A DNA stretch of 64,000 nt from Aureivirga marina (GTDB taxonomy: Bacteria > Bacteroidota > Bacteroidia > Flavobacteriales > Flavobacteriaceae). This document shows, one piece after another, positions 28,573 to 36,601 of the stretch. The stretch covers positions 62,001 through 126,000 of the forward strand of contig NZ_JADPIB010000003.1 of NCBI RefSeq assembly GCF_015767265.1, given 5' to 3'. The notes beneath the pieces are model-generated. The model worked only from the letters and a program-made list of their open reading frames with translations, did no database searches and was not told where the DNA came from. Made by a program: the position numbers and the translations under genes. The first letter of the stretch is position 1. Every line of letters begins with the position of its first letter.

Positions 28573-29268
28573 ATGTATAGCAATATAAAAACAATCGCAT
28601 TTGACGCAGACGATACACTTTGGATAAATGAAACTTATTTTAGAGAAGCGGAAGCAGAATTTTGTGAGCTTTTAAAAGACTATGGCGATAAAGAAGAGAT
28701 TGATACAAAACTTTTCAATACAGAAATTCAAAATTTAGAACTTTACGGCTATGGAATCAAAGGGTTCTCTCTTTCGATGATGGAATGTGCTTTGGAAATT
28801 ACAAATAACCAGGTTCCACATAATATCATGGAAAGAATTATTCAAATCGGAAAAGATATGTTGAATAAACCTGTGATTTTACTTGAAAATGTGGAACAAG
28901 TTCTAAAAACATTACATGAAAAAGGAATGCGCTTGGTTTTAGCGACAAAAGGTGATTTATTAGATCAGGAAAGAAAGTTAGAAAAATCTGGTTTAGATAA
29001 ATATTTTCATCATATTGAAGTGATGAGTGATAAAAAAGAGAAAGATTATACAAAATTAATTAAGCATTTAGATATTGAGCCAGAAGAATTTTTAATGATT
29101 GGAAATTCTTTACGTTCTGATGTGCTTCCTGTTTTAAAACTTGGAGCAAAAGCAATTTATGTTCCTTTTCATACAACTTGGCAACATGAAGTTGTTCATG
29201 ATGTAGAAGATGAAAATTTTGAAGAGTTAGAAGGAATTTTAGATCTTTTTAATGTTTTAAAAGTATGA
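28573..29268 (+). CDS. HAD-superfamily hydrolase
   Basis: 231 residues, cytoplasmic phosphatase-type HAD enzyme. Motif I is IAFDADDTLWINE with the nucleophile and acid Asp; motif II lies in MRLVLATKGDLLDQ; motifs III and IV are DKKEKDYTK and MIGNSLRSDVLPVLKLGAKAIYVP. The cap region is helical. Substrate unknown, possibly a nucleotide or sugar phosphate. ATG start. The stop codon overlaps the next start in ATGA, so translation of the acetyltransferase is coupled to it. Confidence 0.88.
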   Translation: MYSNIKTIAFDADDTLWINETYFREAEAEFCELLKDYGDKEEIDTKLFNTEIQNLELYGYGIKGFSLSMMECALEITNNQVPHNIMERIIQIGKDMLNKPVILLENVEQVLKTLHEKGMRLVLATKGDLLDQERKLEKSGLDKYFHHIEVMSDKKEKDYTKLIKHLDIEPEEFLMIGNSLRSDVLPVLKLGAKAIYVPFHTTWQHEVVHDVEDENFEELEGILDLFNVLKV

Positions 29269-29903
29269 AAAGAGAAATTGATATAGAAAATTGGAATCGA
29301 AAAGAACATTTTGAGTTTTTTACAAGTTATGATGATCCATTCTATGGAGTTGTAACGGAAATTGATTGTTCAATTGCAAAAAAATATGCAAAAATAAATG
29401 GTTTTTCATTTTTTGCTTTTTATCTATATAAATCTTTAAAAGCAGCAAATTCTGTTGAAGAATTTAGATACAGAATCGAAGATGGAAAAGTGTTTTGTTA
29501 TGATAAAATTCATGCAGGTTCAACAATTGGAAGACAAGATGGAACTTTTGGATTTTCTTTTGTAGCTTATCAAGAAGAATTTTCTGTTTTTTTAGAAGAT
29601 TTAAAGAAAGAAATTGATGCTGTTGCAAATTCTACAGGAATTCGATTTAATGAAGAAGCAAAAAGAATGGATGCAATTCATTATTCAACGCTACCTTGGA
29701 ATAAATTTACTGGATTAACACACGCAAAGAATTTTAAATTTAAATCGAGCAATCCAAAAATAACTTTTGGTAAAATTTTCGAAAGAGAAGGGAAATGGTT
29801 TTTGCCAATTTCTGTAGATGTACATCACGGATTAGTTGATGGCTTACATATTTCAAGATTTTTGGAAAAATTTCAAGAATTGATGAATCAAGAAAATATT
29901 TAA
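29265..29903 (+). CDS. Chloramphenicol acetyltransferase-family protein
   Basis: 212 residues with the CAT-fold active site SVDVHHGLVDGLHISRFLEKF (catalytic His188, Asp192), plus FYGVVTEIDCSIAKKYAK and YSTLPWNKFTGLTHA. Members acetylate chloramphenicol or, in many environmental bacteria, an unknown substrate. The gene is chromosomal and translationally coupled to a HAD hydrolase, which argues for a housekeeping or metabolic role as much as resistance. No attenuator-type leader peptide is seen upstream. Resistance is not demonstrated by the sequence. Confidence 0.85.
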   Translation: MKREIDIENWNRKEHFEFFTSYDDPFYGVVTEIDCSIAKKYAKINGFSFFAFYLYKSLKAANSVEEFRYRIEDGKVFCYDKIHAGSTIGRQDGTFGFSFVAYQEEFSVFLEDLKKEIDAVANSTGIRFNEEAKRMDAIHYSTLPWNKFTGLTHAKNFKFKSSNPKITFGKIFEREGKWFLPISVDVHHGLVDGLHISRFLEKFQELMNQENI

Positions 29904-29908
29904 TAGGA

Positions 29909-29933
29909 GGGAACGAAAAAGTTCCCTTTTTTA
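29909..29933 (+). terminator. Terminator after the acetyltransferase gene
   Basis: GGGAAC / GTTCCC stem with a six-base loop followed by a T run. Confidence 0.85.
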
Positions 29934-29941
29934 TTTCAAAA

Positions 29942-29970
29942 AAAAACCTAGACTTTAAAATCAGTCTAGG
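29942..29970 (-). terminator. Terminator after ytxJ
   Basis: On the minus strand, CCTAGACT / AGTCTAGG stem with an eight-base loop and a T run after it. Confidence 0.85.
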
Positions 29971-29998
29971 CAGGGTAAATCATAGATTACGTTACTAA

Positions 29999-30394
29999 TT
30001 ATGATAAATATTTAGTAAGTGGCACATCAACAATTTGATAATGTGATTCGTGTTTTACCACTTCTCCGTCTTTTATAATTAACATTTGTGGAGATTGGTG
30101 AATTACTTGAAATATTTCTGCAATTGCATTTGACACACTTCTATGTGCTAATAAATCAAGAAAATAAAAATCTGTTTCTTTATAGTCAGACATCAATCTC
30201 TCAAATTGTCTTAATACTCCACGACTAACACCACAACGTGTGCTATGCTTAAAAATGACAACTGGTTTTTCTTTCGAAATTTCTTTTATTTCACTTAATG
30301 TTTTTAAATCTTTTAATTCAATCCATTGTGAAACAGAATTCTTTGTATTTATATCATTTTCTGGAGTTCCGAATAGTTTTCCAAAAATTCCCAT
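29999..30394 (-). CDS. ytxJ: Bacillithiol system redox-active protein YtxJ
   Basis: 131 residues, thioredoxin-like fold with a single redox cysteine in VVIFKHSTRCGVSRGVLRQFE and a cis-Pro segment near QVIHQSPQMLIIKDGEVV. YtxJ proteins work as monothiol bacilliredoxins or bacillithiol partners, restoring thiols on oxidised proteins. This implies, but does not prove, bacillithiol use in this organism. ATG start, exact -7 element upstream, own terminator: a monocistronic unit. Confidence 0.88.
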   Translation of the reverse strand: MGIFGKLFGTPENDINTKNSVSQWIELKDLKTLSEIKEISKEKPVVIFKHSTRCGVSRGVLRQFERLMSDYKETDFYFLDLLAHRSVSNAIAEIFQVIHQSPQMLIIKDGEVVKHESHYQIVDVPLTKYLS

Positions 30395-30419
30395 ATTTCT
30401 AATTTGCTATTTTGGTCGG

Positions 30420-30427
30420 CAAATGTA
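30420..30427 (-). promoter_or_regulatory. -7 promoter element of ytxJ
   Basis: Reads TACATTTG on the minus strand, an exact TAnnTTTG match 25 bases before the ytxJ ATG. Confidence 0.55.
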
Positions 30428-30507
30428 TTCAAAAATTACAGAACTACTATTTTTTTCTAGGATTAATATCGTAAAAATGTGAAAATTATATTTTAATCAA
30501 AATGATT

Positions 30508-30948
30508 TTATGAATCTTCTTCATCTCTTTCTAATTCTTCAAAATGTTTTTGTATTTTCCAATCAGATACTTTTTCTATTCTTTTAATTCGATTGGATAA
30601 CTCTGGATTATAAGAGCACCTTTCTTTTGAGAAACCAATCCAATCTGGAAAAAATAATTTTGCAGTATGGAACATAATCACATTAAAAGTTTTGGTTTTA
30701 AGTTCTTCTTTTGGATATGTAACAAGGTCTTTTCTGTGAAGACAAATAAAAATGAATGGATGATAAAGTTCTCTTAAATCTCGTCTATCGGTTAAACCTT
30801 CATCATTCCAATGTATTCCACCACGAATCCAATCGTACTCTAATTTTGGATTTTCAATTGTCGATTCTTTAGGTAATTTGTTTCTATATTTTAAAAAGAA
30901 AAATGTATTATAGAAGAATAAAAAAAAATGTTCAAAGAAATTTCTCAT
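30508..30948 (-). CDS. Hypothetical protein
   Basis: 146 residues from the ATG at 30948 (MRNFFEHFFLFFYNTFFFLKY...). The frame could extend to a TTG at 31002, but that segment carries a near-match to the -7 promoter (TACTTTTA), so the shorter form is preferred. A hydrophobic, Phe-rich start is followed by a charged soluble region with DWIRGGIHWNDEGL and YHPFIFICLHRKDL. No family recognised. Divergent from clpB. Confidence 0.65.
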   Translation of the reverse strand: MRNFFEHFFLFFYNTFFFLKYRNKLPKESTIENPKLEYDWIRGGIHWNDEGLTDRRDLRELYHPFIFICLHRKDLVTYPKEELKTKTFNVIMFHTAKLFFPDWIGFSKERCSYNPELSNRIKRIEKVSDWKIQKHFEELERDEEDS

Positions 30949-31208
30949 TAGCTTTTTGGTTTTCGTAAAAGTACATAAAAGAGAGGTGTTTTTTCTTTTC
31001 AATCATAAAAATCATAATTTTATTTTTAGCTTACCTCAAATTATTTCACTTCCTTTTTAAAGTATCTGTAAATTTTTCATTCGATAAGAAAATTTAAAGT
31101 CATTTTGTCATAAAATTAACGAATATACAAGACAAATTGACTTGTTTAGTTTGTAATTTTAAGTAGGAATACTATTTGACTAAGCTGATTCGAATAAAAA
31201 CACAGACT

Positions 31209-33797
31209 ATGAATTTTAATAATTATACAATCAAATCACAAGAAGCTATTCAAAGAGCGCAATTATTGACGCAAGAGAATGGCCAACAACAAATAGAAAA
31301 TGCACATATTCTAAAAGCAATTTTAGAAGTTGATGAAAATGTAACAACATTTTTATTTAAAAAATTAAATGTAAACGTTACACTTTTAAATCAAATATTA
31401 GATAATACAATTCAAAATTATCCGAAAGTTTCTGGAGGGCAAGTAATGCTTTCTAGAGAAGCAAATAAAACCTTGACAGAAGCTTCGATAATCGCTAAAA
31501 AAATGAACGATGAGTTTGTAACAATTGAACATTTAATTTTAGCAATTTTAGATACAAAAGACACAACTTCACAGATTTTAAAAGATCAAGGAGTTACAAA
31601 AAAAGACTTAGAAGCTGCAATTCAAGAATTACGTAAAGGTTCGAATGTACATTCACAAAGTGCAGAAGAATCGTATAATTCTCTAAGTAAATATGCTAAA
31701 AATCTGAATCAACTTGCACTTGATGGAAAATTAGATCCAGTAATTGGAAGAGATGAAGAAATTCGTAGAATTTTACAAATTCTTTCCAGAAGAACAAAAA
31801 ATAATCCGATGTTAATTGGAGAACCAGGAGTTGGTAAAACAGCAATTGCAGAAGGATTAGCACATCGAATTGTAAAAGGAGATGTTCCTGAAAATTTAAA
31901 GAATAAGCAAATTTATTCTTTAGATATGGGAGCTTTGATTGCTGGAGCAAAATATAAAGGAGAATTTGAAGAACGTCTGAAAGCTGTTGTAAAAGAAGTT
32001 ACTTCCGCAGAAGGTGATATTGTTCTTTTCATTGACGAGATTCACACTTTAGTTGGAGCAGGAGGTGGACAAGGAGCGATGGATGCTGCGAATATTTTAA
32101 AGCCAGCTTTAGCAAGAGGAGAATTGAGAGCAATTGGAGCAACAACTTTGGATGAATATCAAAAATATTTTGAAAAAGATAAAGCACTTGAAAGACGTTT
32201 TCAGAAAGTTACAGTAGATGAACCAGATGTGGAAAGTGCGATTTCAATTTTGAGAGGAATTAAAGATAAATATGAAACACATCATAAAGTTCGAATTAAA
32301 GATGAAGCAATTATTGCTGCTGTTGAACTTTCACAAAGATATATTACAAATCGATTTTTACCAGATAAAGCGATTGATTTGATGGATGAATCTGCTGCAA
32401 AAATGCGAATGGAAATTAATTCAAAACCAGAAGAATTAGATGTTCTAGATCGTAAAATTATGCAGATTGAGATTGAAATTGAAGCAATCAAAAGAGAAAA
32501 TGATTCGAAAAAGCTTTCTAGTTTACAAGAAGAATTAGCAAACATTAAAGAAAAGCGTAATGAAATAAACGCAAAATGGAAAAGTGAGAAAGATGTAATT
32601 GATCAAGTTCAGGCTGCAAAAGAAGAAATTGAACATTACAAATTAGAAGCTGAAAGAGCGGAGCGTGAAGGAAATTATGGTAAGGTTGCTGAGTTACGAT
32701 ATGGAAAGATTAAAGATGAGCAAGAAAAGTTAGAAAAACTGCAAAAAGAACTTCAAGAAAATCAAGGAAAATCATTGATTAAAGAAGAAGTTACAGCAGA
32801 TGATATTGCTGAGGTTGTTGCAAAATGGACAGGAATTCCTGTACAGAAAATGCTACAAAGTGAGCGAGAAAAACTTTTAAATTTAGAAGTAGAATTACAT
32901 AAACGAGTAGTTGGACAAGAAGAAGCAATTATAGCTGTTTCAGATGCAGTTCGTCGTTCAAGAGCTGGATTACAAGATAATAAGCGTCCAATTGGTTCTT
33001 TCTTATTTCTAGGAACAACAGGAGTTGGAAAAACAGAACTTGCTAAAGCTTTGGCAGAATATCTTTTCGATGATGAAAATGCATTGACAAGAATTGATAT
33101 GAGTGAATATCAAGAAAGACATGCAGTGAGTAGATTGGTTGGAGCACCTCCAGGATATGTTGGATATGATGAAGGTGGACAATTAACAGAAGCAGTTCGT
33201 AGAAAGCCATATTCTGTAGTTCTTTTAGATGAGATAGAAAAAGCACATCCTGATACATTTAATATTTTATTACAAGTCTTAGATGAAGGGCGATTAACTG
33301 ATAATAAAGGACGATTAGCAGATTTCAGAAACACGATTATCATTATGACATCGAATATGGGAGCTGAAATTATTCAAGAAAATTTTGAAGATTTAGATAT
33401 GAATAAGCGTGAAGCTGTTACAGAATCTACAAAAATTGAAGTTATTGGTTTATTAAAACAGCGTATTCGTCCAGAATTCTTAAATAGAATTGATGAGGTA
33501 ATTATGTTTACACCATTAAATGAGCACGAAATTTCTGAGATAGTTGGATTACAATTAAAAGGAGTTTCGAAACTTTTAGCGCAGAAAAATATTAAATTGG
33601 AAGTAAGTGATGAAGCTTTAAAATCACTTTCAGCAAAAGGATTTGATCCGCAATATGGAGCAAGACCAGTAAAACGAGTTATACAAAGAGAAGTTTTAAA
33701 TGAACTTTCCAAAGAAATTTTAGCAGGGAAAGTTAGAGGAGAAAGTAAAATAATGTTAGATGCTTTCGATGACAAGTTAGTATTTAGAAATGTTTAA
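31209..33797 (+). CDS. clpB: ATP-dependent chaperone ClpB
   Basis: Hexameric AAA+ disaggregase working with DnaK to rescue aggregated proteins after heat stress. 862 residues from the ATG at 31209; an upstream TTG would add 11 residues but ClpB proteins start at MNFNNYTIKSQEAIQRAQ. Layout: Clp_N repeat domain (1-145), NBD1 with Walker A GEPGVGKTAIAEG, the coiled-coil M-domain (about 410-520, EEIEHYKLEAERAEREGN), NBD2 with GTTGVGKTELAKALAE, and the C-terminal domain. No IGF/IGL ClpP-docking loop was seen, consistent with ClpB not ClpA. Single gene. Confidence 0.97.
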   Translation: MNFNNYTIKSQEAIQRAQLLTQENGQQQIENAHILKAILEVDENVTTFLFKKLNVNVTLLNQILDNTIQNYPKVSGGQVMLSREANKTLTEASIIAKKMNDEFVTIEHLILAILDTKDTTSQILKDQGVTKKDLEAAIQELRKGSNVHSQSAEESYNSLSKYAKNLNQLALDGKLDPVIGRDEEIRRILQILSRRTKNNPMLIGEPGVGKTAIAEGLAHRIVKGDVPENLKNKQIYSLDMGALIAGAKYKGEFEERLKAVVKEVTSAEGDIVLFIDEIHTLVGAGGGQGAMDAANILKPALARGELRAIGATTLDEYQKYFEKDKALERRFQKVTVDEPDVESAISILRGIKDKYETHHKVRIKDEAIIAAVELSQRYITNRFLPDKAIDLMDESAAKMRMEINSKPEELDVLDRKIMQIEIEIEAIKRENDSKKLSSLQEELANIKEKRNEINAKWKSEKDVIDQVQAAKEEIEHYKLEAERAEREGNYGKVAELRYGKIKDEQEKLEKLQKELQENQGKSLIKEEVTADDIAEVVAKWTGIPVQKMLQSEREKLLNLEVELHKRVVGQEEAIIAVSDAVRRSRAGLQDNKRPIGSFLFLGTTGVGKTELAKALAEYLFDDENALTRIDMSEYQERHAVSRLVGAPPGYVGYDEGGQLTEAVRRKPYSVVLLDEIEKAHPDTFNILLQVLDEGRLTDNKGRLADFRNTIIIMTSNMGAEIIQENFEDLDMNKREAVTESTKIEVIGLLKQRIRPEFLNRIDEVIMFTPLNEHEISEIVGLQLKGVSKLLAQKNIKLEVSDEALKSLSAKGFDPQYGARPVKRVIQREVLNELSKEILAGKVRGESKIMLDAFDDKLVFRNV

Positions 33798-33823
33798 GTT
33801 ATAGTTTAAAGTTTGGTACATAC

Positions 33824-33859
33824 AAAAAGAGGTTTTCTGTAATTTGAAAACCTCTTTTT
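33824..33859. terminator. Terminator after clpB, bidirectional
   Basis: AAAAAGAGGTTTTC / GAAAACCTCTTTTT stem, eight-base loop. Confidence 0.92.
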
Positions 33860-33869
33860 ATTTTTAATA

Positions 33870-34295
33870 TTAAACCTGAACCAAATCAACATTTAGTGGA
33901 AATCCATCAAAGTTTGAAAATAGACTATTTTCTGGTAAAGTATGATCCTGTCTAGAATTTCTTGGTAATCCCATTACTTGCCTAGAATCTTTATTAGCAA
34001 TAAAAGCATGAAGTTCTTTATCCGTATATTTCCATGCATAAATAGATGATTGATGAACACTTAGAAATGGTTTATCTTTAAAAATATGACCATCTCTAGA
34101 ACTTTGATCCATATAATAGTGAGTTCCTTTAACTTTGTAATAATAAGCTTCTGAATTCCCATTTTTGTAATCCTCCTGTTCAAAAATAACAGCTTTATCT
34201 TCACTAACTCCTCCAATAAATCGGTCATTTACTAATCCTACATAACCATAAGAACTTCCATCTTGCTTAGTTAATTTTAATTTTACTGTATTCAT
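33870..34295 (-). CDS. Unknown beta-rich protein
   Basis: 141 residues, no signal peptide, no membrane span, no cysteine. The sequence is Gly-, Tyr- and Asp-rich with short strands (GSSYGYVGLVNDRFIGG, NSEAYYYKVKGTHYYMD, SSIYAWKYTDKELHAF) and ends GFPLNVDLVQV. The pattern recalls beta-trefoil or other lectin-like folds, but no family motif supports that and I do not recognise it. ATG start. It stands alone between two terminators, so it is transcribed by itself. Confidence 0.65.
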   Translation of the reverse strand: MNTVKLKLTKQDGSSYGYVGLVNDRFIGGVSEDKAVIFEQEDYKNGNSEAYYYKVKGTHYYMDQSSRDGHIFKDKPFLSVHQSSIYAWKYTDKELHAFIANKDSRQVMGLPRNSRQDHTLPENSLFSNFDGFPLNVDLVQV

Positions 34296-34403
34296 AATTT
34301 TGATTTTTAATTTAATAATAATGTAAAGTTCCGAGGATTTATAGATTTATTTATACCATAAAAGAGGTAAAATTTTAGAATACCATGAAGTAGGTAGAAA
34401 TAA

Positions 34404-34433
34404 AAAAGCTACTAGAATTAACTAGTAGCTTTT
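34404..34433 (-). terminator. Terminator of the sigma/DUF4252 operon
   Basis: AAAAGCTACTAG / CTAGTAGCTTTT stem with a six-base loop; a T run follows on the minus strand. Confidence 0.9.
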
Positions 34434-34457
34434 GATCCATTATTATAAAACAAAAAC

Positions 34458-35015
34458 TTAATTGATCTCAAAATTCTTTGTAAATAAACCTGTAAGAGAT
34501 TTCATTCCGTCTTCATTAGGTTTAATTTTATTTACTATTTGAGTGATTTTCCCAATATTCATATCGTTACCAATAACTCTAGCAACTAATAAACCTTTTT
34601 CTTTGTCATAACCATAAACAATAACTTCATCTATAGCGTCATCTTTCCCTTGAAAATAAACATCGAAGCTACCAAATTTTGAATTTGATTTTATTAAAGG
34701 CTTGTACTTATTTTCATCTTTGAAAATCGTATTTAATTTACTTTTTGAAGAATCATATAATTCTTCATTTTTATTATTTTCATTTTGTAAAGCCAATACA
34801 TTGATTTTACGAAATGATTCAATCGTTTTTTTGTCTTCAGGAGTCATATCATCAGACAAATTAATTAAAGTACTTGATGGAACATCAAGTACTATAAAGT
34901 TTTCGTTATTTTGGTTTTCCACAAAAAACTTTTGCAAGCTAGGTTTTGAGTCACAAGAGATAATTGTGAAAGCCAATACAAAGATCCATATAAAATTTCC
35001 GACTAATCTTTTCAT
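34458..35015 (-). CDS. DUF4252-like lipoprotein
   Basis: 185 residues. MKRLVGNFIWIFVLAFTIISCDSKP ends in a lipobox (IISC), so it is a membrane-anchored lipoprotein. The mature part (FVENQNNENFIVLDVPSSTLINL ... YFQGKDDAIDEVIVYGYDKEKGLLVARVIGN) follows the DUF4252 pattern seen in the gene upstream. Function unknown. Its ATG overlaps the upstream stop by one base (TAATG), so the two are translationally coupled. Last gene of the operon beginning at 36489. Confidence 0.8.
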   Translation of the reverse strand: MKRLVGNFIWIFVLAFTIISCDSKPSLQKFFVENQNNENFIVLDVPSSTLINLSDDMTPEDKKTIESFRKINVLALQNENNKNEELYDSSKSKLNTIFKDENKYKPLIKSNSKFGSFDVYFQGKDDAIDEVIVYGYDKEKGLLVARVIGNDMNIGKITQIVNKIKPNEDGMKSLTGLFTKNFEIN

Positions 35016-35539
35016 TATTTTTTATTTAGGTTTTTTAAATGTTCTCCTCCAGAAATGTTCATTTGATTTGTAAGTTTTGCAACTGATTTTAAATCAATGT
35101 CACCTTCTAAAGAAAGAATTACTGTTTCTTTATCCGATTTTGGATTAGAATTCGTAACAAACATAAAAAGTTCTTTTACATGATCAGAATCTTTTCCTTC
35201 CGCAAAATAAAATTTAACTTGAACATCCTTTTCATCAATTCTCATTAATTCTTTTAATTTTGTATTTGCTAAGAATTTATCCACTTCCAATTTCATATCT
35301 TTTGAAATCACTGGATCATCTGTTGTATACACTTTTAAAGCTTTGATTCCAGAAATTAAATCTGCATATTCTTTTCCTTCAGAACTTTCAGAAGAAATTT
35401 CTTTCATTAATTTAAACATGTGTTCTGTTACTACAACTTTTGTAATATCTGGGTTGTCATCAAATTTTGAAAATAAATTTGATTGACCAAATGTGATTCC
35501 TGATATAAATAATATTGCTATTAAAACTAATTTTTTCAT
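35015..35539 (-). CDS. DUF4252-domain protein, exported
   Basis: 174 residues with signal peptide MKKLVLIAILFISGITFGQ and a DUF4252 body (FSKFDDNPDITKVVVTEHMFKLMKE ... VKELFMFVTNSNPKSDKETVILSLEGDIDL). The longest frame opens at a TTG (35587) inside the previous gene; the ATG at 35539 gives a perfect signal peptide and is chosen. DUF4252 proteins are widespread in Bacteroidota next to ECF sigma/anti-sigma genes; their job is unknown, probably envelope-related. Confidence 0.85.
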   Translation of the reverse strand: MKKLVLIAILFISGITFGQSNLFSKFDDNPDITKVVVTEHMFKLMKEISSESSEGKEYADLISGIKALKVYTTDDPVISKDMKLEVDKFLANTKLKELMRIDEKDVQVKFYFAEGKDSDHVKELFMFVTNSNPKSDKETVILSLEGDIDLKSVAKLTNQMNISGGEHLKNLNKK

Positions 35540-35543
35540 TTTT

Positions 35544-35981
35544 TTACTGTTTTGGATTTTTAAAAATTTTACTTTGGTTTTGCTCAATTGATTCTATATG
35601 AACAATTGCTGCATAAGTTCCTTTATTCAAGTTTGTCGAAATGAGCTTCAATGCCTCTTGTGTTTGTGCAAAAGCTTCTTGCGCTTCATATTCTTTCTTC
35701 TTTTGAATAAAAGTGTAAACGGAAACAAATAGTATCAACATTGCTGCCACACTCAACCATTTCCATCTCGTTTCCTTATTTTCATTAGTGTTTAGACGAA
35801 TGTTCTGTGTGAAATTATCATTTTTACTTTCTTCAAAATAATTAAACAATGGCTTGTATTCTTGTAAATGAGGAGGAATCTCGTCATTAGTAAAATACAA
35901 TCGTAATTGTTTTTCTTCCTGAATTGTTGTTTCTGCGTTTAGGTATTTTTCCAACAACTTTTCTATGTTAGCTAACTCCAT
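35544..35981 (-). CDS. Putative anti-sigma factor, membrane-anchored
   Basis: 145 residues. The N-terminal third (ANIEKLLEKYLNAETTIQEEKQLRLYF) resembles anti-sigma helical domains. One membrane span follows (WLSVAAMLILFVSVYTFI, about residues 74-91) and then a short periplasmic tail. No zinc HxxxCxxC motif is seen. It starts inside the end of the sigma gene (14-base overlap), the arrangement expected of a sigma/anti-sigma pair. Call rests on position and topology. Confidence 0.7.
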   Translation of the reverse strand: MELANIEKLLEKYLNAETTIQEEKQLRLYFTNDEIPPHLQEYKPLFNYFEESKNDNFTQNIRLNTNENKETRWKWLSVAAMLILFVSVYTFIQKKKEYEAQEAFAQTQEALKLISTNLNKGTYAAIVHIESIEQNQSKIFKNPKQ

Positions 35982-36489
35982 AATTGTGTTGTTTTAAAAG
36001 TTCTTCTCTGATTGTTTTTCTTGCTCTTGATAATGAAACTCGTATTGCTGTTTGTTTGATGTTTAACATTTCTTCAATTTCGTGAAACTCGTATTGTTCG
36101 ATATCTCTTAATTGGATGATTAATTTTTGTTGTTCAGGTAAATTCTCTATTATTTCATGAACTTTGGAAACAGAGTCTTTCGCTTCTATTTTCTTATCTA
36201 AAGACGTTTCTTTTTCCTTATAATTACTATGAACTAATTTTAAATTTCCTGCTTGTTTTGATTTTAGCCTATCCAAACAATAGTTTTTCGTCACGGTCAT
36301 TGCGAATGCTTCTAAATTTTTATACTTAGAAATACTTTTCTTATTCTTCCAAAGTTTTAAGAATAATTCTTGGGTAGCATCTTCTGCTTCTTCTGTAGAA
36401 ACTAGCATTCTTTTTGCTACTCTAAAAACCTTATCTTTAAAAGGCATCACTAATTTTAAAAATTCACTTTGTTTCATTTTATAAAGCAT
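35968..36489 (-). CDS. RNA polymerase sigma factor, ECF
   Basis: 173 residues. Region 2 is ATQELFLKLWKNKKSISKYKNLEAFAMTVTKNYCLDRLK (about 39-77) and region 4 LPEQQKLIIQLRDIEQYEFHEIEEMLNIKQTAIRVSLSRARKTIRE (about 117-162). A start at the second Met (MKQSEFL, 36477) is also possible. First gene of a four-gene operon with the putative anti-sigma factor and two DUF4252 genes, so it probably controls this operon and an envelope response; promoter targets cannot be read from the window. Confidence 0.9.
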   Translation of the reverse strand: MLYKMKQSEFLKLVMPFKDKVFRVAKRMLVSTEEAEDATQELFLKLWKNKKSISKYKNLEAFAMTVTKNYCLDRLKSKQAGNLKLVHSNYKEKETSLDKKIEAKDSVSKVHEIIENLPEQQKLIIQLRDIEQYEFHEIEEMLNIKQTAIRVSLSRARKTIREELLKQHNYGVS

Positions 36490-36601
36490 TATTTTAACAC
36501 TGCAAATACAATATAACGACGAGGATTGCGATTATTTGTTACAGAGTAATTTAATTTTTTTTTAAATTGCGAGAAATGTAGAATATATAAGTGAAGAAAT
36601 A

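Noticed and set aside
29265-29903. Mobile resistance gene (chloramphenicol)
   Set aside because: No insertion sequence, integron or repeats flank it; composition like the neighbours and coupled to a HAD gene.
33374-33775. 133-codon antisense frame inside clpB
   Set aside because: Shadow of the conserved C-terminal domain; no start context or family motif.
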